From: Pseudooceanicola antarcticus
Lineage (GTDB): Bacteria > Pseudomonadota > Alphaproteobacteria > Rhodobacterales > Rhodobacteraceae
NCBI RefSeq assembly: GCF_900215355.1
Contig: NZ_OBEA01000003.1
Span: forward strand, 434,001-498,000
Reading direction: 5' to 3'
DNA: 64,000 nt
Shown: in pieces, positions 41,537 through 49,690 of the stretch
How the letters are laid out: every line of letters starts with the position of its first letter
Numbering within the stretch: the stretch's first letter is position 1
Translations under genes and position numbers: made by a program
Notes under the pieces: generated by a model
The model's database searches: none
Seen by the model: only the letters and a program-made list of their open reading frames with translations
Told to the model about the DNA's origin: nothing

Positions 41537-42694
41537 ATGCGCCTCTTTTCGACGCTTGCCGCCGCCGCCCTTGCCCTGTTGCCCGCCAGCCTGGCCAGAG
41601 CAGAGCAGGGGATCACCGATACCTCTGTCACCTTTGCCCAGGTCGCGGCGCTCGACGGGCCGGCCTCTGCGCTTGGCCTTGGCATGATGGCGGGGATCGA
41701 GGCGGCCTTTGCCGAAGCCAATGCCGCCGGTGGCGTGCATGGGCGCAAGGTGAGGCTGGACGCTTTCGATGACGGCTACGAGCCCGACCGCTCGGCGGCG
41801 CATCTGCGCGCGCTGGTGGATGGGAATGCACATCTGGGGATCATCGGGCCGGTCGGCACGCCGACCTCCGCCGCCAGCCAGCCGGTCGCCACGGCGGCGC
41901 GGCTGCCCTACATCGGCCCCTTCACCGGGGCGGGCTTCCTGAGGGATGCAAGCCACGGAAACATCTTCAATATCCGCGCCACCTATGCCGCAGAGACAGA
42001 GGCCTGGATTGCCCATCTGGTGGATGGTCTTGGACTGACGGATATCGCAATTCTCTACCAGGACGACGGTTTCGGCCGCGTCGGGCTCGAGGGCGTCACG
42101 GCGGCCCTGGAAAAACGCGGCATGTCGCTGATCGGCCAGGGCACCTACACGCGCAACACGGTGGCGGTGAAATCCGCCCTGCTGGAGCTGCGCAAGGCCG
42201 ACCCCCAGGCGGTGGTCATGGTCGGCGCCTACAAGCCCGTGGCCGAGTTCATCAAGCTGTCGCGCAAGCTGAAGTTCGACCCGGTCTTCGTGAATATCTC
42301 CTTCGTCGGCTCCGAAGCCCTGGCCTCTGAGCTGGGGGCGGCGGGCGAGGGGGTGATCATCAGCCAGGTGGTGCCCTTCCCCTGGGATGACAGCCTGCCC
42401 CTGGTGGCGCGCTACCAGGCCGCCCTGGCCGCCCATTCCGACGCCGCACCGGGGTTCGTCACGCTGGAGGGCTACATGGTCGGCCGCGTCGCGCTGACCG
42501 CGCTCGAGGCCGCCGGGCGGGATCTCGACCGGGAGGGCTATCTTGCCGCCCTCGGCAGCCTGCGCGAAGTCGACCTGGACGGTGTCAGCCTGCAGTACGG
42601 CCCCGGTGACAACCAGGGTATGGACGAGGTCTTCCTGACCCGCATCAACGCTGACGGCGGCTTCGCGCCGCTGCGCGCTGGCGAGGGCAGCTGA
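41537..42694 (+). CDS. ABC-type amino-acid/branched-chain solute-binding protein (Peripla_BP_6), linked to a chemoreceptor
   Basis: 385 residues from the ATG at 41537 (AGGGAG upstream). Signal peptide MRLFSTLAAAALALLPASLA ends at RA before EQGITDTS. The Leu/Ile/Val-binding fold shows AFAEANAAGGVHGRKVRLDA, GIIGPVGTPTSAASQPVA, IAILYQDDGFGRVGLEGV and EGYMVGRVALTALEAAGRDL. No permease or ATPase gene is near; instead a chemoreceptor gene starts 42 bp on. It may therefore bind a solute and signal to that receptor, as in known SBP-chemoreceptor pairs. The ligand is unknown. Confidence 0.85.
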   Translation: MRLFSTLAAAALALLPASLARAEQGITDTSVTFAQVAALDGPASALGLGMMAGIEAAFAEANAAGGVHGRKVRLDAFDDGYEPDRSAAHLRALVDGNAHLGIIGPVGTPTSAASQPVATAARLPYIGPFTGAGFLRDASHGNIFNIRATYAAETEAWIAHLVDGLGLTDIAILYQDDGFGRVGLEGVTAALEKRGMSLIGQGTYTRNTVAVKSALLELRKADPQAVVMVGAYKPVAEFIKLSRKLKFDPVFVNISFVGSEALASELGAAGEGVIISQVVPFPWDDSLPLVARYQAALAAHSDAAPGFVTLEGYMVGRVALTALEAAGRDLDREGYLAALGSLREVDLDGVSLQYGPGDNQGMDEVFLTRINADGGFAPLRAGEGS

Positions 42695-42715
42695 GCCCCA
42701 CCCCTGGGGTGGGGC
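42695..42715 (+). promoter_or_regulatory. Intercistronic hairpin between the binding protein and the chemoreceptor
   Basis: GCCCCACCCC-T-GGGGTGGGGC is a perfect palindrome 1 bp after the stop codon. With no T-run it should attenuate rather than end transcription, so the binding protein would outnumber the receptor. Confidence 0.6.
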
Positions 42716-42736
42716 CCTCTGGCACATGGAGCGCAT

Positions 42737-45346
42737 ATGCTTGCAATTTTCAGACGTCTGACCGGGGGGATTGGCACCAAGATCACCTTCGTGCTGCTGG
42801 CCATTTCCCTGGCGGCCGGGTTCGGCGGAACCACGGCGCTGATGGTCTTCGACAAGATCTCGGGCGAGATGGACACGCTGACCGGCGACATGCTGAACCA
42901 GGTGCAACGCAGTGCCATCCTCATGCAGGCCGCCAATGGCACCCGCGACGTGGTGACCCGCACCCTTCTGGTCCAGACCGAAGACCAACTCGCGGAGCAG
43001 CGCAGCGCCATTGCAAAGGCCCTTGAGTTCCTGGACGAGAGCGTGAGGCAGGTCCCGGGCGAAACCCGGCAGGAGCTGCGCGCGGCCACTTCGGACGTGC
43101 GGCTGGCGCTGGAACAGCTCTCGGGCAGCCGTGCAGAGGAGTTCCGCCAGGAACGCGAGATCTCGCTGCTGATCGGCCAGCTGCAAAGCCGCAGCGAGGC
43201 CCTGCAGGGCAAGCTCGCCGAGCTGGCGGATGATGCCTATTTCAACCTCGTCATGGGTGGGGAAGAAACCATCGAGGTGGTCGACCGCACCCTTGCGGCG
43301 CTGGTGGACAGCGAATTCGCCGCCTTGCAGGCGGTGCTCACCACCCGTGCCGACCTCAACCTGCTGACCGGCGTGGCGTTGGCCTCGTCCGGGTCGGCGC
43401 GCGAGGGGACAGGGGCGATCCTGGCGGACCTCGGCAAGGGCGCCGCGGACCGGCTGGAGGCCCGGCTGGTCGAGCTGGAAGGGTTCGAGACGATCTCCCT
43501 CGATACCGACCGGCTGCGCGAGGCGTTGCAGGTCTTCCGCCAGGCCTCGGGCGGGCGCGGTTTGTCGGCCACGATGCGCGACCGGGTGCTTTCGGCCCGG
43601 CAGGAAACGGATGTCGAGCTCTCGTCCGCCGTCGATGACCTCTATTTCGAGCTGACCATTGCGGCTGAAGATGCCGCGGGCACCAATCGGGACACCATCC
43701 AGGGGCTGATGGACACGGAGTTCGGCTTCCTGATGCAGCTGCTGACGCTCAACTCGGCGGTCAGCGCGTTCAGTTCTGCGGCCATCGAGATCGTCAGCGG
43801 CACCGATCCGGAGGCGGTCAGCAGCGATGCGGCTGCCCTGATCGGCGCGGCGGGACGCCTGCAGGCGCTGCGCGATCTGGGCAATGGCAAGGTGGCCGAA
43901 GAGCTGGACGGGTTGACCGCCTTGGCAGACCCTTCCGGCGGGCTGGTCGCGGCTCAGGTGGCGGTGTTGCGTGCGCAGGAGCGCGCTGCCGCTGCCTCCG
44001 ACGCGGCGGTGGACAAGGTGCAGGCCATCGTCGACCGCGCCGCAGCGCTCACCGCGCAGAGCGAAGAAGAGATACGCGCGCTGGCCAGCGGCATCTCCGC
44101 CGAAGTCAGCGCCGCCTCGTCGCGGATGCGCGAGGTGGCGATGATCGTCGTGGCGGTGCTCGTGGCCTCCTTCTTCCTGACGTGGCTCTTCATCCTGCGT
44201 CCGCTCTGGCGGGTCAGCGGCACTACGGAACGGCTTGCCTCGGGCAACCTGAGCCCCGTCACCGGCTTCGAGCACATGGAGGGCGAGGTGGGCCGCATCG
44301 CCCGTGCGCTTGCCATCTTCCGCGATGGTCTGGTCGAGCGTCAGGAGGTTGCGAAGGCTGCCGAGGCCGAGCGCGAGGCGCACAGGGCCGCCCAGGAGGC
44401 CGCGGTTGCGAGCCTTGCAAAGGCGCTGGAGCGACTTTCTGCCGGGGACCTGACGGTGCGTATCACCACACCGATGAGTGCGGGCTACGAAAAGCTGCGC
44501 ACGGACTTCAACCAGGCGATGGAGACGCTGGAGGTCTCGATCAGCACCCTGTCGCAGAACGGCCAGTCCATTGCCGCCGCCAGCGCCGAGATCTCGAATG
44601 TCTCGCGCGAGTTGGCCTCGCGGTCGGAACAGACCGCTGGCACGCTGGCGGGCACCGCCACCGCCATCGACCGGCTCTCCAACTCGATCAGCGAGACCGC
44701 GCGCGCCTCAGGTGAGGCGCGGGATGCCGTGGGTCACGCCTGCCGCCGCGCCGACGACAGCGTCACGGTGGTGCGCCGCACCATCGAGGCGATGGAGGGG
44801 GTGAAGGATTCGGCCAGCAAGATCGAACAGATCATCGACCTGATGGAGGGGATCACCTTCCAGACCAGCCTGCTCGCCTTAAACGCCGGTGTCGAGGCCG
44901 CCCGCGCCGGAGAGGCCGGGCGGGGCTTCGCGGTGGTCGCCTCCGAGGTGCGCGCCCTGGCGCAGCGTTCCAAGGATGCGGCGGATGAGATCACCGGCCT
45001 CGTCCAGGCCAGCCGCAAGCAGGTCGATCAGGGCTTCGAGCTGGTCAACAGCACCCGCGAAACCATTGACGAGATCTCGACCTCTATCCTCAATGCCTCG
45101 GGGCTGATGTCGAATATCTCGGACCAGGTGGTTGAGCAGAGCTCCTCGCTGACCGAGATCAACGGCTCGATGTCCAGTCTCGACGAGGCGACGATGAAGA
45201 ACACCGCCATGCTGGAAGAGGTCTCTTCGGCCAATGTCTCGCTCAGTGAAGAGGCGCAGGGCATGTCCGTGGCCATCGGTCAATTCCGCCTGACCGATGC
45301 CGCGGCAGGGGCCGCGCCACCCCAGGCCAGGCGGGACGTGGCCTGA
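42737..45346 (+). CDS. Methyl-accepting chemotaxis protein
   Basis: 869 residues, longer than usual because of a 430-residue periplasmic region. The first helix is at about 12-35 and the second at about 468-489, followed by HAMP ([20 protein letters not shown]) and a second HAMP-like region ([16 protein letters not shown]). The highly conserved signalling tip is [41 protein letters not shown] near 710-750. No CheR-docking pentapeptide ends the protein. The periplasmic part is mostly helical with no PAS-like motif visible. The immediately upstream solute-binding protein is its probable ligand carrier. Confidence 0.93.
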   Translation: MLAIFRRLTGGIGTKITFVLLAISLAAGFGGTTALMVFDKISGEMDTLTGDMLNQVQRSAILMQAANGTRDVVTRTLLVQTEDQLAEQRSAIAKALEFLDESVRQVPGETRQELRAATSDVRLALEQLSGSRAEEFRQEREISLLIGQLQSRSEALQGKLAELADDAYFNLVMGGEETIEVVDRTLAALVDSEFAALQAVLTTRADLNLLTGVALASSGSAREGTGAILADLGKGAADRLEARLVELEGFETISLDTDRLREALQVFRQASGGRGLSATMRDRVLSARQETDVELSSAVDDLYFELTIAAEDAAGTNRDTIQGLMDTEFGFLMQLLTLNSAVSAFSSAAIEIVSGTDPEAVSSDAAALIGAAGRLQALRDLGNGKVAEELDGLTALADPSGGLVAAQVAVLRAQERAAAASDAAVDKVQAIVDRAAALTAQSEEEIRALASGISAEVSAASSRMREVAMIVVAVLVASFFLTWLFILRPLWRVSGTTERLASGNLSPVTGFEHMEGEVGRIARALAIFRDGLVERQEVAKAAEAEREAHRAAQEAAVASLAKALERLSAGDLTVRITTPMSAGYEKLRTDFNQAMETLEVSISTLSQNGQSIAAASAEISNVSRELASRSEQTAGTLAGTATAIDRLSNSISETARASGEARDAVGHACRRADDSVTVVRRTIEAMEGVKDSASKIEQIIDLMEGITFQTSLLALNAGVEAARAGEAGRGFAVVASEVRALAQRSKDAADEITGLVQASRKQVDQGFELVNSTRETIDEISTSILNASGLMSNISDQVVEQSSSLTEINGSMSSLDEATMKNTAMLEEVSSANVSLSEEAQGMSVAIGQFRLTDAAAGAAPPQARRDVA

Positions 45347-45392
45347 ACATGGCCCTGCGCATGAGCCTGAACGGCCGCGCGGGGCCCGGGCC

Positions 45393-46181
45393 TCAGGCGG
45401 GCAGCTCGGGCGGGAGGCCACCCAGGTGCTGTGTCAGGCTGATCGCCGCATCGCGCACCTGGCTGCCGACCAGCTCGATCCGCTCCGGTGTCAGCCGCGC
45501 GGCGAGGCCCGAGATCGAGATGGCGCAGGCGGGCTCTCCGGTCGGTGACCAGACCACCGCCGCCACGCAGCGCAGGCCCTGAATGTGCTCTTCGTCATCC
45601 AGTGCGAAGCCCCTGCGGCGGATCTGGGCGATGTCCTTCAAAACGGCATCGAGCGTGGTCAGGCTGCGCGGTGTCATGGGGCGCAGGCCCGAGCGTTCGG
45701 CGAGGGCCGCGATCTCGTCATCCGGCCATGTTGCCAGAAGCGCCTTACCCATGCCCGAACAGAAGACCGGTGTATGGCCGCCGGGCGGAGAGATGGCGCG
45801 CACGATCTGGCGGCTCTCCACCTGGCTGACGGTCACCAGCCGGTCATTGTCGAGAATGCCAAGGTTCGCCGTCTCGTGGGTCTGGTCGCGCAGCCGCTTG
45901 AGGTAGGGCAGCGCCGGCGCGATGAAGCTGCGGCGGCGCCCATAGGCGTTTCCCACCGTGAAGGCGGCGCGGCCAACGTGCCAGGCAGAGGTTTCGGGGT
46001 CGCATTGGGCAAACCCCTGCGTTTCCAATGTTGTAAGCAACCTGTGGGTGGTCGAGAGCGCCAGCCCCGCCTGCCGCGCCAGCTCGCTGACCCTGAGGCC
46101 ATCGTCGGTCTGACCCAGGAGCACCAGCAGATCCAGCGCCCGCTTCACGGATTTCACGCCGTCGGAGGATGTGCCTGCCAT
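45393..46181 (-). CDS. IclR-family transcriptional regulator
   Basis: 262 residues from the ATG at 46181 (AGGAGCGA upstream). The N-terminal winged helix shows SVKRALDLLVLLGQTDDGLR and LARQAGLALSTTHRLLTTLETQGFA; the effector domain follows with TPVFCSGMGKALLATWPDDE and a GFALDDEEHIQGLRCVAAVV region that binds small acids in this family. IclR proteins control carboxylate or aromatic catabolism and often their own gene. A TTTCCAC-ATG-GTGGAAA dyad lies 27 bp before the start. No target operon is adjacent: the neighbours are a chemoreceptor and a hybrid kinase. Confidence 0.9.
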   Translation of the reverse strand: MAGTSSDGVKSVKRALDLLVLLGQTDDGLRVSELARQAGLALSTTHRLLTTLETQGFAQCDPETSAWHVGRAAFTVGNAYGRRRSFIAPALPYLKRLRDQTHETANLGILDNDRLVTVSQVESRQIVRAISPPGGHTPVFCSGMGKALLATWPDDEIAALAERSGLRPMTPRSLTTLDAVLKDIAQIRRRGFALDDEEHIQGLRCVAAVVWSPTGEPACAISISGLAARLTPERIELVGSQVRDAAISLTQHLGGLPPELPA

Positions 46182-46207
46182 GAAGTCGCTCCTGTCTCTG
46201 GGGTGGT

Positions 46208-46224
46208 TTCCACATGGTGGAAAG
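46208..46224 (-). promoter_or_regulatory. Candidate IclR operator
   Basis: TTTCCAC-ATG-GTGGAAA, perfect arms of seven bases, lies 27 bp upstream of the IclR start and fits the short inverted-repeat sites used by this family. Autoregulation is the likely role. Confidence 0.5.
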
Positions 46225-46447
46225 CTGATCTCGAATGCCCTTGTAAACACCTAGAACCTGCCCGCCGCGGAGTCCAAGGCGAAGGCGCTTTCAGGCGCGC
46301 CGCCTGTCCTGTCAGCCTCGGGAGAGTGCGGCTAGCCCGCCTAGTCCCGAGGTGACAGCCAAATTGCACCAAATCATATCCGTTTGAGACAGTGGGCAAC
46401 GGGTCAACTTTGTCCTACACAGGTAATTATTCTCAACGGATGGCTGC

Positions 46448-49400
46448 ATGACCGGGCTCAGTTTTCGCGTTCGAATTGTCCTTATTTCCCTGGCGGCGCT
46501 GATGTTTCTCGCCCCGGTCGGCGCGCGCGCACAGGTCGCGACAGAGACCCTGACCGTGCCATGGACCCCGTTACCGGGTCTCTACGAGCTGGATGACGAA
46601 GGCCGACCCTCGGGCTACTTCGCCGAGCTGGCCAAGGCCGTCACGGCCGAGGCCGGATATGCAGTGACCTTCCGCGAGTATCGGGATATACCCTCTTATT
46701 TCAGGGCCTTGGCAAGTGGAGAGGCGGATCTTCTGGCCGGTGTGGTCCAGCTTCCGGCACTTGGTGATGCGGTGCTCTACTCCGATCCGGTCGCGTCCTC
46801 GGGGGTTTATCTCTACCTGCGCGCTGATGCGCCGCAGGAGCTGAGTGCCGAGACGCTCTCGGGGCAGCGCATCGGGGCGATCAACCAGGTCGCGGGTTTC
46901 AACCTGGCCTCGCTGGGCGGACGCAACGAGGTCGTGCCCTATGCCACCCCGGCCAAGGTCTTTGGCGCGCTGTTGATGGGTGAGGTGAAGGGCGTGGTCA
47001 CGCTGCAGAAGGCCGCCCTGGATGCGCTTCAGCGCTCGGGCACGGACCATCTGGTGCGGGCCAGCGGTGGCCCGCTGCAGGTCTCGACCCATCATGTCGC
47101 CCTGCACGAAAGCCATGCCGACCTGATGCCAGGCATCAACAGCGCCATCGCAAGGCTCAAGGCGTCGGGCGAGATCGACCGGCTGAACGCCGAGTGGAAC
47201 ATGGTCAACCCCGACCCCGAACCCGATGTTCTGGTGGCCGGTATCACCCACTTCCCGCCTTACCAGGTGGTGCGCCCGGATGGCACGATCACCGGTTTCG
47301 GTGTCGAGGCGCTGAAGGATCTTGCTGCCAGGGCCGGGCTCAAGCTCAGCTTCCGTATCATTCCGAGCGAGGAATGGGCTCTTGGTCCGCGCAGTGGCGC
47401 CTATGACCTGCTGCCGCCGATCAGCGTGGATGCCGCGCGCCGGCAGCGGATGGATTTCACCACCGCGATCCAGCAGTCGCCCTATTCGATCTTCACCGCC
47501 AAGGGCCAGTCCGAGGGGGTCTCGGGCCTGGATGACCTGCTGGGCTACCGGGTGGGTGTCGCCGAGAGCAACGTGGCCCGTGCCGAGGCAGAGGCCCAAG
47601 GCTCGCTCGACCTGAAAAGCTTCGAGGACCCTGATGAGCTGCTGAGCGGGCTGCTGGAGGGAGAGGTGGACGCGATCCTCTACCCGACCATGACCGTGCG
47701 CCGGCTTGCCGCCGCCGGGGGCTTCCTGGACCAGATCGAGGAGGTTTCGCCGCCCTTCATCGTCACCGAACGGGCCATCGCCCTGCGGCGCGGCCTTGGC
47801 AATGTGCGCGAGCGCTTCAACGCGGTGGTGCCCGGCTACCTCAGCTCGGAAGAGTACCAGGCCCTGCGGCGGGAATGGCTGGACGAGCCGGACTTCTGGA
47901 CCGCCGAGCGCCGTCGGCTGCTGCGCTATGGCAGCGCGGCGGCGGTGCTTTTGGTGGTCGCGGCCTTCCTCGCGCAGAACATCCTGGCCCGCCGCAAGGC
48001 CGAGGGGCTGGCTGCCCAGACCCGCGCCGTGAACAACCGCCTCGGGGCGATCCTCAATGCCACGCGCAGTGGTATCCTGGGGCTCAACGCCGATGGCCAG
48101 GTCCACGTGGCCAACCCCGGTGCCCGCACCATGCTGGGCGAGCTTGAGCGCGATGTGCCGTTCAGCTGGCCCGAGGCGCTGGCCTTCGTCGACCCGCAGA
48201 GCCTGCAGGTGGTGCCGCCCGAGAAGAACCCGGTGAGCCGTGCGCTGTCCGGAGAGGTCCTGCGTGGCGAGACGGCGCTGCTGCGCCGCGAGGGCGGGCT
48301 GCTGTCGCCGCGTTACGTGCGGGTCTCTAGCGCGCCGGTGAAGGCGCAGGACGCAACCGATGTGACCACCGTGGTCATCCTCGACGACATCACCGAGCAA
48401 GAGAAGAACCGCCAGCAGATCGAACGCTCGTCGCGGCTGGATGCGCTTGGCCAGCTCACCGGCGGCGTGGCGCATGACTTCAACAATATCCTGGCGACCA
48501 TCGAATACGCGGTGCAACTGGTGAAGGCGGATGCCCCTGCGAAATCGCAGCCCTTCCTGGATACCGCCCAGGCCTCGGTCCGGCGTGGCGCCGAGCTGAC
48601 GCAGCGCCTGCTGGCTTTCGCCAAGCGCCAACCGGGGCTGGAAAGCTCGGTTCCCACCAGCGAGGTGCTGCGCGAATTCGAAGAGCTGGTCTCGCCCGCC
48701 ATCGAGAAATCCATCGACCTGAATTTCGCCCCGGACCCCGAGGACCCGCTGGTCTTCTGTGACACCAGCCAGCTCGAGAACGCCCTGCTGAACCTGGTGC
48801 TGAACAGCCGCGACGCGATCTCGACCTCGGGTATCGGCAACAGGATCTCGATCACGGTGCGCAGCATCTCGGAGGTGGACAGCGATTCCGCGCTCTACCA
48901 GGGCGACAAGGAAGAGGGCGAGCGGCTGCGCTACGTGGAGTTCTCGGTCACCGACAACGGCCCCGGCATGACCGATGAGGTCAAGCGGCGCGCCACTGAT
49001 CCCTTCTTCACCACCAAGGGGCAGAACTCGGGCACCGGCCTGGGGCTGTCGATGGTCTATGGCTTCGTCGAACAGGCTCAGGGCGAGATGCGGATCTATT
49101 CCGAACCCGGCCTTGGCACCACCGTCCGCCTGATCCTGCCGCGCGGCAACGAGCGTAACCTCCGCGAGGCGCCGATGGCCCGCGCCGAGCCGCCGAAGGG
49201 CTCCGGCCAGCGCATTCTGATCGTCGAGGACGAAGAGAGCCTGCTGGATATCGTCACGGAGGTGGTGCAGACGCTGAACTACCAGGTCATCCCGGCGCGT
49301 TCCGGGCGCGAGGCGCTGGACAAGGTCGACGCGGGCACCGAGTTCGACTTGCTGCTGACCGATGTGGTGATGCCCGGCGGCATCGGCGGCTTCGAGCTGG

Positions 49401-49600
49401 CCGCCGCGGTCCGCGAGAGGCTGCCCGGCAAGCCGGTGGTCTACATGACGGGTTATTCCGGCCTGCTTGAGCGCGACATGGGCAAGGTCGTGGCACCGAC
49501 GCTGCAGAAGCCCTGCGCCCCCGCAGAGCTGGGCATGGTGCTGAAGAAGACCCTCGGCGATCATGGCCAGGATCGGGACCACGGCCAGACCAAAGCCTAG
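46448..49600 (+). CDS. Hybrid sensor histidine kinase with tandem periplasmic binding domains (BvgS-like)
   Basis: 1050 residues. Signal peptide to about residue 28, then two SBP_bac_3-type Venus-flytrap domains (about 35-255, VPWTPLPGLYELDDEGRPSG, and about 260-490, GITHFPPYQVVRPDGTITG), a membrane helix at about 498-518 (AAAVLLVVAAFLAQNILA), a PAS-like segment, HisKA with His676 in GGVAHDFNNILATI, HATPase (NALLNLVLNSRDAIS, DNGPGMTDEV, GTGLGLSM) and a receiver with Asp972 in LLLTDVVMPGG. The layout matches BvgS/EvgS, which sense small ligands by paired flytraps. No HTH response regulator lies nearby, so its output partner is elsewhere. Confidence 0.92.
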   Translation: MTGLSFRVRIVLISLAALMFLAPVGARAQVATETLTVPWTPLPGLYELDDEGRPSGYFAELAKAVTAEAGYAVTFREYRDIPSYFRALASGEADLLAGVVQLPALGDAVLYSDPVASSGVYLYLRADAPQELSAETLSGQRIGAINQVAGFNLASLGGRNEVVPYATPAKVFGALLMGEVKGVVTLQKAALDALQRSGTDHLVRASGGPLQVSTHHVALHESHADLMPGINSAIARLKASGEIDRLNAEWNMVNPDPEPDVLVAGITHFPPYQVVRPDGTITGFGVEALKDLAARAGLKLSFRIIPSEEWALGPRSGAYDLLPPISVDAARRQRMDFTTAIQQSPYSIFTAKGQSEGVSGLDDLLGYRVGVAESNVARAEAEAQGSLDLKSFEDPDELLSGLLEGEVDAILYPTMTVRRLAAAGGFLDQIEEVSPPFIVTERAIALRRGLGNVRERFNAVVPGYLSSEEYQALRREWLDEPDFWTAERRRLLRYGSAAAVLLVVAAFLAQNILARRKAEGLAAQTRAVNNRLGAILNATRSGILGLNADGQVHVANPGARTMLGELERDVPFSWPEALAFVDPQSLQVVPPEKNPVSRALSGEVLRGETALLRREGGLLSPRYVRVSSAPVKAQDATDVTTVVILDDITEQEKNRQQIERSSRLDALGQLTGGVAHDFNNILATIEYAVQLVKADAPAKSQPFLDTAQASVRRGAELTQRLLAFAKRQPGLESSVPTSEVLREFEELVSPAIEKSIDLNFAPDPEDPLVFCDTSQLENALLNLVLNSRDAISTSGIGNRISITVRSISEVDSDSALYQGDKEEGERLRYVEFSVTDNGPGMTDEVKRRATDPFFTTKGQNSGTGLGLSMVYGFVEQAQGEMRIYSEPGLGTTVRLILPRGNERNLREAPMARAEPPKGSGQRILIVEDEESLLDIVTEVVQTLNYQVIPARSGREALDKVDAGTEFDLLLTDVVMPGGIGGFELAAAVRERLPGKPVVYMTGYSGLLERDMGKVVAPTLQKPCAPAELGMVLKKTLGDHGQDRDHGQTKA

Positions 49601-49646
49601 GACCAGGGCGCGGGACAGGGCTGGGACTCACCTGACGGAAAGCACA

Positions 49647-49670
49647 AAGGGCGGCCCAAGGGCCGCCCTT
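49647..49670. terminator. Bidirectional terminator between the hybrid kinase and the autotransporter
   Basis: AAGGGCGGCCC pairs with GGGCCGCCCTT across AA. The minus-strand reading continues TTTGTGCTTT, so it suits the autotransporter best while serving the convergent kinase gene. Confidence 0.75.
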
Positions 49671-49690
49671 CGCAATTCCGGGGCGCGGGA

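Noticed and set aside
46571-49582. 1003-codon minus-strand frame opposite the hybrid kinase
   Set aside because: Same third-base effect; the plus-strand protein has complete kinase and receiver motifs.
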